Source: Alloalcanivorax xenomutans | Lineage (GTDB): Bacteria > Pseudomonadota > Gammaproteobacteria > Pseudomonadales > Alcanivoracaceae | DNA: 64,000 bases | Direction: 5' to 3' | Assembly: GCF_900217905.1 (NCBI RefSeq) | Contig: NZ_OBMO01000006.1 | Span: forward strand, 62,001-126,000 | Notes under the pieces: generated by a model | Databases searched by the model: none | The model's input: the letters and a program-made list of their open reading frames with translations, nothing else | Told to the model about the DNA's origin: nothing | Program-made: the position numbers and the translations under genes | Part shown: in pieces, positions 43,187 to 51,357 of the stretch | Numbering within the stretch: position 1 is the first letter of the stretch | How the letters are laid out: each line of letters opens with the position of its first letter

Positions 43187-43840
43187 TCAGGCAATCCTGT
43201 CGGGTTCGGAACGCCATTGGGCCACGCCGAAATAAATCAGACGGACTTGTTTCTCCGCCATGATCAGCATTTCGTTCTGGCCGGCTTCATCGTCCTCGCT
43301 CAGTTCCAACATCTCCTGCGTTAGCGCCACCACGCTGTTGACCACCAGGGTGGCCATCATCTGCAGATCCTGGGAACTGACATTGATAAGGAAAGGGAAG
43401 CGCGCCATGTCCATGGCCAGTTCGCTGACGAACAGCCGGATTTCCCGCCGGATTGCCTGCCGCATGGTGGCGGAGCCCCCGTACAGCTCCTTGGAGACAA
43501 AAAGAAAATAAGTGCGATTGTTACGCACATAATTGAAGTAGGTCTCCATGGATCCGCGGATCATCTGCTCATTGGGCAGTTGATGTTGGCGGACCTCACG
43601 CATCATCTGCCGCAGAGTACGGAACGACTCATCCAGCAGGGTCAGGCCAAGCGCGCTCATGTCGGTGAAATGACGATAAAACGCGGTGGGTACAACACCG
43701 GCTTTCTTGGTCACTTCCCTGAGGCTGAGGGAAGAAAAGGGGGCCTTTTTCGCCACCAGATCCAAGGCCGCGTCCATCAGCGCCTGGCGAGTCCGTCCCT
43801 TTCTGGCTTTCCTTCCCCGGGGGGCGGTTTCTCTGGTCAT
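43187..43840 (-). CDS. desT: DesT-type TetR-family repressor of fatty-acid desaturation
   Basis: A 217-residue regulator whose HTH region (SSLSLREVTKKAGVVPTAFYRHFTDMSALGLTLLDE) has the DesT/FabR-specific wording LREVT.AG.VP..FYRHF. DesT senses the ratio of saturated to unsaturated acyl-CoA and represses desCB in Pseudomonas. Here it is divergent from desC, and two DesT-like palindromes lie between them. The arginine-rich N terminus (RGRKARKGRTR) is common in this subgroup. Confidence 0.88.
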   Translation of the reverse strand: MTRETAPRGRKARKGRTRQALMDAALDLVAKKAPFSSLSLREVTKKAGVVPTAFYRHFTDMSALGLTLLDESFRTLRQMMREVRQHQLPNEQMIRGSMETYFNYVRNNRTYFLFVSKELYGGSATMRQAIRREIRLFVSELAMDMARFPFLINVSSQDLQMMATLVVNSVVALTQEMLELSEDDEAGQNEMLIMAEKQVRLIYFGVAQWRSEPDRIA

Positions 43841-44024
43841 GTGTCAGACAGTCTCCCGAATTGTTGTTTTAACCAACGAATCAAATCTAACCAATCAAGC
43901 AAGAAGCAGTGATGCGGCCTGGGTATTGTCGTTGCGCTTTGTCCCGGGCTCCGGCGGCAATGGTATTCAATTTCCGCCTCGGGATATAGCAAAGCGCTTG
44001 ACAACTCCGTTCACAATTATTTTT

Positions 44025-44040
44025 GTGAACAGGTGTTGAC
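44025..44040. promoter_or_regulatory. DesT-like operator 1
   Basis: GTGAACA-GG-TGTTGAC, an inverted repeat with one mismatch. It agrees with the DesT palindrome of P. aeruginosa as I recall it (GTGAAC, 3 nt, TGTTGACT). It overlaps the -35 element TTGACT at 44036-44041. A further half site (GTTCAC, 44009-44014) lies upstream. Confidence 0.75.
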
Positions 44041-44064
44041 TATAAAATCGGCTCCCTGTAAAAA
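44036..44064 (+). promoter_or_regulatory. Candidate desC promoter
   Basis: TTGACT (44036-44041), a 17-nt spacer, and TAAAAA (44059-44064) preceded by TG. It lies between the two DesT-like operators, so repressor binding would block polymerase on both sides. An additional TTGACA at 43998-44003 could serve another start. Confidence 0.45.
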
Positions 44065-44080
44065 GTGTACAACTGTTCAC
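44065..44080. promoter_or_regulatory. DesT-like operator 2
   Basis: GTGTACA-AC-TGTTCAC, an inverted repeat with one mismatch and the same 7-2-7 geometry as operator 1, placed 40 bp downstream of it (centre to centre) and 22 bp before the desC start. Confidence 0.7.
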
Positions 44081-44101
44081 AAAATTGATAGGAAATGGCG
44101 T

Positions 44102-45181
44102 ATGCAGACCATCATCGAGCCTCGTCGGGGCTGGTTTGGCCGCCTCGGCCAGGCCCTGACCAGCCCGTTTCAGCCGGAAGACTACCTGGCGCTGATCAAC
44201 CCGGTGGCCTCGGCCCGGGAGATCCGCGCCCGCGTCACCGGTGTTCACCGGGAAACCGGCCGGGCGGTTTCCCTGACGTTGCGTCCGAACCGTCTGTGGC
44301 CCGGATTTCAGGCCGGCCAGCATGTAATGCTCGGCATCGACGTGAACGGTGCGCGGCAATGGCGCTGCTTTTCCCTGTCCAGCGCCCCGCAATCGGGGAC
44401 CTTGACCGTCACCGTCAAGTGTCACCGGGCCGGCGGTGTGACCGAGCATCTGCTTGAGCGCGCGCGCCCGGGTGACGTGGTGACGCTCAGCGAGCCCGCC
44501 GGTGAGTTCCTGTTGCCGGCCCGAATTCCGGACCGGTTGCTGTTCCTGACCGCCGGTTCCGGCATTACACCCGTTCACAGTATAGCAAGATACCTGGAAA
44601 ACACCTCCTTTGACGGTCAGGTGGAATGGCTGCATTTCGATCGCCGTTATGAGGATGTGATTTTGTTGGAGTCCTTGCGGGAACTGGGACGCCATTCCCA
44701 ATTGAACGCCCGTGTGGTGTTGGGGCATCAGGCCCCGCTGCCCGGTGATGAACAGGGCCGCTTTGACGCCGCGTTGCTGGCCGCTCTGGTGCCGGACGCC
44801 GCTGACCGTCAGGTCTACGCCTGCGGGCCGGCCGGCTTCCTCGACGCGGTCAGTGAATGGCACCGCGCCGAAGGCCGTGCGCCGTTGTTGCATGAACGGT
44901 TCCAGCCGCTGACCAAGAATGCCGGCAACGGCGGCCAGATCCGCTTTTCCGGCAGTGATCTGACCACCGAGGCCGGTGGCGGTGAAAGCCTGCTGGAGGC
45001 CGCCGAGCGCAGCGGGCTGAATCCGGCCCATGGTTGCCGTATGGGCATTTGTCATACCTGCCGCTGCCCGGTACGCGGTTCAGTTCGCGACCTGCAGACC
45101 GGCGAGAGCCGGACGGTGGACAACCAACTGGTAAGACTTTGTATCCATGCCGCCGAAGGCGACGTGGAAGTGGCGCTGTAA
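44102..45181 (+). CDS. desC: DesC: ferredoxin-type reductase supplying electrons to the acyl-CoA desaturase
   Basis: About 359 residues. An FAD-binding domain (WRCFSLSSAPQSGTLTVTVK, with the R-x-Y/F-S-x-S pattern) comes first. An NAD(P) domain follows (LLFLTAGSGITPVHSI, VYACGPAGFLDAV). The C terminus is a plant-type 2Fe-2S domain (GCRMGICHTCRCPV, then the last cysteine in RLCIHA). Matches P. aeruginosa DesC (PA4889) in size and domain order. I start at ATG 44102; the longer frame would run through the operator. The TAA stop is part of the target duplication of an inserted element that separates it from desB. Confidence 0.9.
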   Translation: MQTIIEPRRGWFGRLGQALTSPFQPEDYLALINPVASAREIRARVTGVHRETGRAVSLTLRPNRLWPGFQAGQHVMLGIDVNGARQWRCFSLSSAPQSGTLTVTVKCHRAGGVTEHLLERARPGDVVTLSEPAGEFLLPARIPDRLLFLTAGSGITPVHSIARYLENTSFDGQVEWLHFDRRYEDVILLESLRELGRHSQLNARVVLGHQAPLPGDEQGRFDAALLAALVPDAADRQVYACGPAGFLDAVSEWHRAEGRAPLLHERFQPLTKNAGNGGQIRFSGSDLTTEAGGGESLLEAAERSGLNPAHGCRMGICHTCRCPVRGSVRDLQTGESRTVDNQLVRLCIHAAEGDVEVAL

Positions 45182-45451
45182 GAGCCTGTTCACGATCTTT
45201 ACGTCACCGCGTTGCCGCTGGAAAAGCCGCCAGAGGGCGTTGGGGTCTGCAGGCTCTGGTGGTTCCAAAGTCAAAGGCCACAGCGTCGTCTGGCGGCTTT
45301 TCCAGCGCAACCCGAAGGGCCGGGCCCCTTTTTCCGTCAGGCTGCGATTACGCTTGTTTATGTAGATTGACTACACGGCACAATCGGAATCACAACCTGA
45401 CGAAAAAATGAACTCCGGCGCGGCGGCGTAAAGATCGTGAACAGGCTCTAA
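45179..45451. mobile_element. MITE-like element inserted between desC and desB
   Basis: The 22-bp inverted ends starting GAGCCTGTTCACGATC (45182-45203 and 45427-45448) are identical. They are flanked by a 3-bp direct repeat TAA (45179-45181 and 45449-45451), the expected target duplication. The first TAA is the desC stop. Inside, CTGGAAAAGCCGCCAG (45218-45233) and its perfect reverse complement (45290-45305) form a second palindrome. No transposase frame fits in 267 bp. Ends and a TNA target resemble IS5-family (IS1031/IS427-like) derivatives; the family call is from memory. Confidence 0.82.
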
Positions 45452-45478
45452 GCGACGCAAAAACAAGGAGTTGAACAA

Positions 45479-46600
45479 ATGGGATACGCAATGCAACAAG
45501 AGCACGACCCAATCGTCTTTCAACGTGACGGTGTCAGCCTGACCCGTTCCCAGGTAGATGCTTTCGGCGAGGAAATCGAAGCTCTGCGCCAGCAGGTGAT
45601 GGCGGACCGTGGCGAAGCCGACGCCCGCTATATCCGCCGTGTGGTGCGCTTCCAGAAAGGCTGTGAAGTAGCCGGCCGGGGACTGCTGTTCCTCGGCTTT
45701 CTGCCGCCGGCATGGTTGGCGGGAACCGGTCTGTTGGCGCTCTCCAAGATTCTGGAGAACATGGAGATTGGCCACAACGTGATGCATGGCCAGTGGGACT
45801 GGCTGGGCGATCCGAATCTGGATTCCGCTCACTACGACTGGGATAACACCTGCCCGGCCGAGCAATGGAAACATTCCCACAATTATATGCATCACACCTA
45901 CACCAATGTGGTGGGCAAGGACCGTGACGTCGGCTATGGCATCATGCGTATGTCCGAGCACCAGAGCTGGAACCCGGCTTATCTGTTCCAGCCCATCTAT
46001 AACTGGGTGCTGGCGCTGCTGTTCGAGTGGGGGGTGGCGTTCCACGATCTGGAAATCGAACGGGTGATCCGTGGCGACAAAAGCCGCGAACAATACCGTA
46101 AGGAGCGGAAACTGATCCTCAAGAAGGTACGCCGTCAGGTGCTCAAGGATTACGTGCTGTTCCCGTTGCTGGCGGGGCCGTTTTTCCTGTTCGTGCTGTC
46201 CGGTAACTTCACCGCCAACATCCTGCGCAATCTGTGGTCCTACCTGATTATTTTCTGCGGCCACTTCACCGAGCGCGCGGAGATGTTCACCGAGGAAGAG
46301 GTGGAAGACGAAAGCCGCGGGCAATGGTATCTGCGCCAGCTGTTAGGCTCGTCCAATCTGGAGGGCGGTCGGTTGTTTCATATACTCAGCGGCAACCTCA
46401 GCCATCAGATCGAGCATCATCTGTTCCCGGATATGCCGTCCAACCGGTACCAGCAGGTGGCTCCCAAGGTCCGCGAGATCGCCGAGCGGTACGGTTTGCA
46501 CTACAACTCCGGCAGTTTGCGCCGTCAGTTCGGCTCGGTGATGCGGCGCATCCACCGTTTGGCGCTGCCTTCCCGCCGTGGAGCAGCGGCGGTGAGCTGA
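45479..46600 (+). CDS. desB: DesB: membrane acyl-CoA delta-9 desaturase
   Basis: A 373-residue integral membrane di-iron desaturase. The three histidine boxes are present: H99-x3-H103 (HNVMH), H132SHNYMHH139 and H309QIEHH314. It introduces a double bond into acyl chains with O2 and electrons from the neighbouring DesC. The ATG at 45479 has AGGAG 8 nt upstream. Removing the inserted element would place this start 27 nt after the desC stop, so the two genes were presumably one operon before the insertion. Gene order and DesT support the DesB name; a generic fatty-acid desaturase is the alternative. Confidence 0.9.
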   Translation: MGYAMQQEHDPIVFQRDGVSLTRSQVDAFGEEIEALRQQVMADRGEADARYIRRVVRFQKGCEVAGRGLLFLGFLPPAWLAGTGLLALSKILENMEIGHNVMHGQWDWLGDPNLDSAHYDWDNTCPAEQWKHSHNYMHHTYTNVVGKDRDVGYGIMRMSEHQSWNPAYLFQPIYNWVLALLFEWGVAFHDLEIERVIRGDKSREQYRKERKLILKKVRRQVLKDYVLFPLLAGPFFLFVLSGNFTANILRNLWSYLIIFCGHFTERAEMFTEEEVEDESRGQWYLRQLLGSSNLEGGRLFHILSGNLSHQIEHHLFPDMPSNRYQQVAPKVREIAERYGLHYNSGSLRRQFGSVMRRIHRLALPSRRGAAAVS

Positions 46601-46674
46601 TGCTGTTCCGGCCTCCCCGGGCATGTGCTACTCTCGCTCGTTGATACCAAAAAATTCGGGGAAGTCGCGAAAGG

Positions 46675-47697
46675 ATGGCAGAGCTTACCGACTCCGGCGT
46701 GTTGTTGCGCATGGCCTACCGGGCCATGGTCAACGCAGGCATTGATGCAGACGCGGTTCTTGCTGAAGTAGGCGTGGACCGCGCCATTCTCCAGGTGCCT
46801 GACCTGCGTACGCCGCATGATGCCCAGGAATGGTTCTGGCAGGCCGCGGAAAAGGTCTCCAAGGACCCGCACATCGGTCTGCACCTGGGCCAACATATGC
46901 CGGTCTATAAAGGCCAGGTCCTGGAATACCTGTTTCTCTCCAGCCCCTCATTCGGGGAAGGCTTGCGGCGGGCGCTGAACTATCAGCGTTTGCTGTCCGA
47001 TGCCGCCCGGGCGGAGCTGATGGAAGAAGAGGGGGACCGTGCCTTCCTGCGCCAGCCGTTCTGGGGCCGGCGTCTGGCCCATCTCAATGAATGCGTGATG
47101 GTGGGGGTGATCAAATTCTTCCGTTTCGTCACCGATGGCGCCTTCGAGCCGCTGGAAATTCACTTTGCCCATGAGCGCCACGCCGATCCGAGTGAGTACG
47201 AACGGGCCTTCGGTTGTCCGGTGAAGTTCGAGATGAACTCGGTTGGTGTGTACTTCGATGCGCGCCTGATGGCCCTTCCGTCGGCTCATCACGAGCCGGA
47301 ATTACTGCGTCTGCACGAGCAGCTTGCCAGTGAACAGGTGGCGAGGCTGGAAAAGCAGGACCTGGTGGCTCAGGTGAATCGCCTGATCGCCGAGCTGCTG
47401 GAATCCGGACATGCCAATCTGGAAGAAGTGGCGGAACGTCTTGGCATCAAGGCGCGTCAACTGCGCACCCGCCTGGCGGATGCCGGCACCAACTTCAACC
47501 AGCTGGTGGCGGACTATCGCTGCAAATTGGCCAAGCGATTGCTGGCCGGTACCGACGAGTCCATCGACGAGATCGTCTATTTGACGGGATTCTCGGAGCC
47601 TTCCACTTTTTATCGGGCCTTCAAGCGTTGGGTGGGCATGACGCCCATTGAATACCGCAAGATGAAAGCCGAAGAGGACGCCGCCGCTCGCGGTTGA
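46675..47697 (+). CDS. AraC-family transcriptional regulator
   Basis: A 340-residue regulator. The N-terminal ligand/dimerisation domain is of the arabinose-binding-like PF12625 type (VLLRMAYRAMVNAGIDADAVLAEVGVD; LGLHLGQHMP-like segment HIGLHLGQHMP). The C-terminal double HTH contains LEEVAERLGIKARQLRTRLADAGTNFNQLV and ESIDEIVYLTGFSEPSTFYRAFKRWVGMTPIEYRK. Members of this group often control amino-acid or fatty-acid catabolism near their own locus. Target unknown; the closest neighbour is desB, 75 bp upstream on the same strand. Confidence 0.92.
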   Translation: MAELTDSGVLLRMAYRAMVNAGIDADAVLAEVGVDRAILQVPDLRTPHDAQEWFWQAAEKVSKDPHIGLHLGQHMPVYKGQVLEYLFLSSPSFGEGLRRALNYQRLLSDAARAELMEEEGDRAFLRQPFWGRRLAHLNECVMVGVIKFFRFVTDGAFEPLEIHFAHERHADPSEYERAFGCPVKFEMNSVGVYFDARLMALPSAHHEPELLRLHEQLASEQVARLEKQDLVAQVNRLIAELLESGHANLEEVAERLGIKARQLRTRLADAGTNFNQLVADYRCKLAKRLLAGTDESIDEIVYLTGFSEPSTFYRAFKRWVGMTPIEYRKMKAEEDAAARG

Positions 47698-47709
47698 CGC
47701 GGGCGGTGG

Positions 47710-47732
47710 CGTAAAGATCGTGAACAGACTCT
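47710..47732. repeat. Solo end of the MITE-like element
   Basis: A 23-nt match, CGTAAAGATCGTGAACAGACT then CT, to the right end of the 45.2-kb element with one mismatch, again followed by TAAG. Similarity reaches a few bases further upstream (GCGG-GGCGTAAAG). No partner end is nearby, so it looks like a relic. It begins 13 bp after the AraC gene stop. Confidence 0.75.
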
Positions 47733-47834
47733 AAGGCGCCGTCGCTCTGGAACCATCCCCGGAAACACCTCTCTAAGCCTGTCCTGACGGGAGCGCGGTT
47801 TTGCACTCCGGCATGAGTAGGATAGCGGTGTTTT

Positions 47835-48767
47835 ATGGGGAAACTTTCCTTTAATCGTCGTTCCTGGCACGCCACAAAGGCGCGCTGGTGGCTCGGTGGC
47901 GCGCTGGTGATGGCGCTAATGGCTGGCGTGGCGTATTGGCAGCATTGGTATGAACCTCTGTTTTTCCATCTGAAGGAACGGATCGAGGGGCCGCGGCAGG
48001 GATTGCGGCTGGAAGGATATCGCGTAGTCATCGAAGGCAAGGCCGTTGCCGGTGTGAGTCGCAATCTCTCCGCGATCAGCTATGACCGTGAGCGGGACCG
48101 GTTGCTGGCGGTGACCAATGATCCACCGGTGATGCTGGAGTTGGATCGACAGGGTGAGGTGCTGGACCGCCATCAGTTGGAAGGGTTTGGTGATATCGAG
48201 GGGGTCGCTTCACTGGGTGACGGCCGCGTGGTGGTGGTGGATGAACGTCGCCAGCGTTTCAGCGTGTTTGCCATGCCGGAGCCCGGCGCGGCGGTGGACC
48301 AGCAGCGAATCCAGTCGTTGTCCCTCGGTATGGAAGAAGATGGCAACAAGGGGTTTGAAGGCATTTCCTATGATGCCGAAGGGGATCGGCTGTTCGTGGT
48401 GAAGGAAAGCCGCCCGCAGAAGCTCTACGCCATCGAGGGATTCGGCGCCAGTCTGGAGCAAGGCCTGTCCTTGCACATTCGTGATCTGACCAGCTGGATT
48501 GAAGGGCTGGTGTTCAACCGGGATCTATCGGATGTGTTTTACCACGGCGCCACCGGTCACCTGCTGTTACTGAGCGACCGCTCCCATTCCCTGGTGGAAC
48601 TGGACCGGGAGGGGCGCTACGTCAGTTTCCGGGCCTTTTTGCGTGCCAATGAGGATATGCAACGGGACGCGCCGCAACTGGAAGGGGTGACCATGGATGA
48701 TCAGGGGGATCTTTACCTGGTCAGCGAGCCAAATCTTTTCTACCGGTTAAAGAAGACCGGCTCTTAA
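47835..48767 (+). CDS. SdiA-regulated-domain protein, membrane anchored
   Basis: A 310-residue protein with an N-terminal signal anchor (WWLGGALVMALMAGVAYW) and a periplasmic beta-propeller-like region. The repeats (NLSAISYDRERDRLLAVTND, GFGDIEGVASLGDGRVVVVDER, GFEGISYDAEGDRLFVVKES) are typical of the SdiA-regulated (YjiK) family. Function unknown; the fold resembles phytase-like or esterase-like propellers. Its stop overlaps the stop of the convergent fxsA gene by 3 nt. Confidence 0.85.
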   Translation: MGKLSFNRRSWHATKARWWLGGALVMALMAGVAYWQHWYEPLFFHLKERIEGPRQGLRLEGYRVVIEGKAVAGVSRNLSAISYDRERDRLLAVTNDPPVMLELDRQGEVLDRHQLEGFGDIEGVASLGDGRVVVVDERRQRFSVFAMPEPGAAVDQQRIQSLSLGMEEDGNKGFEGISYDAEGDRLFVVKESRPQKLYAIEGFGASLEQGLSLHIRDLTSWIEGLVFNRDLSDVFYHGATGHLLLLSDRSHSLVELDREGRYVSFRAFLRANEDMQRDAPQLEGVTMDDQGDLYLVSEPNLFYRLKKTGS

Positions 48768-49327
48768 CGCCGGTCCTGGTCCCGTTCCAACTGATCGGGG
48801 GTTTGTGGTTCTTCCCGGGCCTCGCCATCGATGACCACGCCGTTGCCCTGACTGCTGCCCTGATTAGGGCGGCCGCCACCGAATGGGCCTCCTCCGGGGC
48901 CGAACGGGCCGCCATTGAAGGACCCGCTCTGATAGAAAAACGCCGAGCCCTGCCGGCCACTGAAGGTTTGCAGGGTGCCCCGACGTACCAGAATGGCGGC
49001 GAGCCGGTGGCGGCTGAACGGCAGCAGCATGAGAAAACCGACAATGTCACTGACAAAACCGGGGGTGATCAGCAAAGCGCCGCCGATCAACAGCAGCAGA
49101 CCTTCCACCAGCTCCTGGCCGGGCATCTCGCCGGATTGCATGCGCTGATTCAGGCGCGTCCAGGTTTGCAGACCCTGGCTGCGGAACAACCAGGAGCCAA
49201 TGATGGCGGTGGCCAGCGTCAGAATGATGGTGACCGGCCAGCCGATCACGTCGGCCACCGCGGCCAGGACCAATACCTCCAGCAAGGCGAAGGCGAAAAT
49301 CACGAAAAACAGGCGGCCAAACGTCAT
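48764..49327 (-). CDS. fxsA: FxsA family membrane protein
   Basis: A 187-residue protein with three or four membrane helices (LFFVIFAFALLEVLVLAAVADVIG; VTIILTLATAIIGSWLF; LLLLIGGALLITPGFVSDIVGFLMLLP). The cytoplasmic tail has a glycine-rich stretch (NGGPFGPGGGPFGGGRPNQG) and acidic C terminus. FxsA (YtzA/FxsA) in E. coli relieves exclusion of phage T7 by F plasmid; its normal role is not known. I start at ATG 49327 (MTFGRLFF), since the longer frame adds a charged leader before the first helix. Confidence 0.9.
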   Translation of the reverse strand: MTFGRLFFVIFAFALLEVLVLAAVADVIGWPVTIILTLATAIIGSWLFRSQGLQTWTRLNQRMQSGEMPGQELVEGLLLLIGGALLITPGFVSDIVGFLMLLPFSRHRLAAILVRRGTLQTFSGRQGSAFFYQSGSFNGGPFGPGGGPFGGGRPNQGSSQGNGVVIDGEAREEPQTPDQLERDQDRR

Positions 49328-49717
49328 GGGGACCTCTTGGTGACGGCGTCGCAGCCGGGAGACGTGTCGCGGCACGGTTTAACCTTGCCTACGACGACCT
49401 GTCCCAAGAGATGGCGGTGAGGACGGAAAATTCAACCCCGCAAAGGCATAACGCGGCTCCGCTTCGAGGTAACCGGCAGGCAATCATTCCGACCGCTGCC
49501 GAGGCGTTCTCTTGTCCAGCAACATTGACCGCTGGCACAGAAGGGGCCACGAAGCCGCTGTGGGAGCTTGCCTGCAAGCGAATATCCCAATACCAGATGC
49601 CGTATTCGCCAGCAGGCTGGCTCCCACAGATTGCGCTCCTACAGCGGCCCCCGAATGTATCTCTCCAAGGCAGGTAAAAAGAGGAGGGACCGGGGAAGCC
49701 CCCGGTCCGGTATTGGA
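49328..49717. other. Intergenic region with REP-like repeat
   Basis: 390 bp upstream of fxsA and downstream of the FabG gene. It holds REP copy 3 and its flanks; otherwise I see no gene or clear terminator. Confidence 0.5.
49551..49648. repeat. REP-like inverted repeat, copy 3
   Basis: The left arm GAAGCCGCTGTGGGAGCTTG (49551-49570) continues CCTGCAAGCGAA. The right side carries GCTGGCTCCCACAG and CTCCTACAGCGGC, a partly duplicated, diverged arm. The upstream flank TTGACCGCTGGCACAGAAG is shared with copies 1 and 2. Confidence 0.8.
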
Positions 49718-51136
49718 TCAGGCGCCGAGCATCATTTGCCCGCACACGCGGACCACATTGCCGGTCAGGCCCTGGGCGGCGGGGCTGGCGAAGAAGGCGA
49801 TGGTTTCCGCCACATCCACCGGCTGGCCGCCCTGATTCATGGCGTTCATGCGCCGCCCGGCCTCGCGGATGGTGAACGGGATCGCCGCGGTCATCTGCGT
49901 TTCGATGAAACCCGGTGCCACCGCGTTGATGGTGATGCCCTGGTCCGCGTATTCCTCGCGATAAGCGTCCACCATGCCGATCACCGCGGCCTTGGAGCAG
50001 CCGTAGTTGGTCTGGCCGGTGTTGCCGGCGATGCCGGCGATGGAGCTGATGGAGACGATGCGGCCGCCTTCGCCCATGGCGCCGTCCGCCAGTAATTGTT
50101 CATTGATGCGCAACTGGCTGGCGATATTGATATTCAGCACCATGTCCCAGAGGTTTTCCGGCATATTGCCGAGCATCTTGTCGCGGGTGACCCCGGCGTT
50201 GTGCACCAGGATATCCAGCCCGCCGTGCTCCTTGGCGGTCCGGGCGATAATCCCCGGTGCTTCATCGCTGGTAATGTCCAATTCCAGGGTATGGCCGCCG
50301 ATTTCGCCGGCCACTTTGTTCAGGTCCTCCGCCATGGGCGGAATATCCAGCACGATCACCTCGGCGCCGTCGCGGGCCAGGACCCGGGCGATGGCGGCGC
50401 CGATGCCCCGGGAGCCGCCGGTGACCAGGGCTTTTTTACCGGCCAGCGGGCGTTGCCAGTCAAAGCCCTCGGCATCGAAGCCGGCCTGGCGGACGCGCAC
50501 CACCTGACCGGAAACATAGGCGGATTTCGGCGACAGGAAGAACTGCAGCGGCGCGGCGAGCTGGCTCTCGGCGCCGGCTTCGGCGTAAATCAACTGAACC
50601 GTGGCGCCGCGTTTGATTTCCTTGCCGACCGAACGGGTAAAGCCTTCCAGGCCCCGTTGGGCGACCCGGGCGGCACCGCTCAGCGTTTCCGGGGTGCGGC
50701 CGATCACCAGCACCCGGGCGCATTTGTCCAGCTTCTTGATAACCGGGTGGAAAAAGGCCCACAGTGCTTTCAACTGATCCGGATTCTCGATGCCGGTGGC
50801 GTCGAACACCAGCCCTTTGAAGCGGGTATCGTCTTCACGGGTGGCGGTGTAATTGTCGGCGTTGACACCGGCGGCGGCCGCCTGCTTTTGCAGCTCGCTG
50901 GCGTTGCCGTTGTTGGCCAGTACCGCCAGTTGCGCGCCGGGAGCGGCTTTCAGGGTGGCCAGGATGGTATCCATGGCGCTGCCGCCCTCGGCGGCACCGG
51001 CCAGCACGCGGCCATCGATGAACGACGCCTGGCCTGGCTGCCAGCGCTCCAGGATCACCGGGATCGGCAGATTGATGGCGTTGAAAAGGGCCTTGCCCAC
51101 GGAAGAGTTGGCAATCGTCTGATAGGTATCGTTCAT
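49718..51136 (-). CDS. High-molecular-weight 3-oxoacyl-ACP/CoA reductase (FabG-like SDR)
   Basis: About 472 residues, roughly twice the classical FabG. The N-terminal half is a degenerate Rossmann-like domain. The C-terminal SDR has the cofactor motif KALVTGGSRGIGAAIA, NAGVTRD, the catalytic Ser in VSISSIAG and Tyr/Lys in TNYGCSKAA. This layout is that of the high-molecular-weight FabG4 group, which reduces 3-ketoacyl thioesters with NADH or NADPH. The ATG at 51136 (MNDTYQTIANSS) is chosen over 51190. It is divergent from a thiolase gene, an arrangement also seen in Pseudomonas. Confidence 0.9.
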   Translation of the reverse strand: MNDTYQTIANSSVGKALFNAINLPIPVILERWQPGQASFIDGRVLAGAAEGGSAMDTILATLKAAPGAQLAVLANNGNASELQKQAAAAGVNADNYTATREDDTRFKGLVFDATGIENPDQLKALWAFFHPVIKKLDKCARVLVIGRTPETLSGAARVAQRGLEGFTRSVGKEIKRGATVQLIYAEAGAESQLAAPLQFFLSPKSAYVSGQVVRVRQAGFDAEGFDWQRPLAGKKALVTGGSRGIGAAIARVLARDGAEVIVLDIPPMAEDLNKVAGEIGGHTLELDITSDEAPGIIARTAKEHGGLDILVHNAGVTRDKMLGNMPENLWDMVLNINIASQLRINEQLLADGAMGEGGRIVSISSIAGIAGNTGQTNYGCSKAAVIGMVDAYREEYADQGITINAVAPGFIETQMTAAIPFTIREAGRRMNAMNQGGQPVDVAETIAFFASPAAQGLTGNVVRVCGQMMLGA

Positions 51137-51357
51137 GATCCTGTCCTTCGCCGTGCGATGTACGGAATGTCGACCCTCGGTGCGGAACACGCTTGCGGGT
51201 CACTGTTGGCTGCGTATTGAATCACCCGTCCGTGACACGCGGATTGACCCGCCTGGGAAACGCCAGGGGCGCCGTAGCCAATGAGGCGCGTCAACGGAAC
51301 GATAGACTGCGCTCATCTGTTAATCTTGGCGGAAACGCCATTGTGGAGGATTTGACT

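Noticed and set aside
45182-45203. TGTTCAC in the mobile-element ends as a DesT site
   Set aside because: Only a half site is present; the 7-2-7 palindrome geometry is missing, and the same end occurs beside the unrelated AraC gene.
45204-45426. Transposase remnant in the element interior
   Set aside because: No frame longer than a few tens of codons with transposase-like sequence; the interior is mostly a second palindrome.
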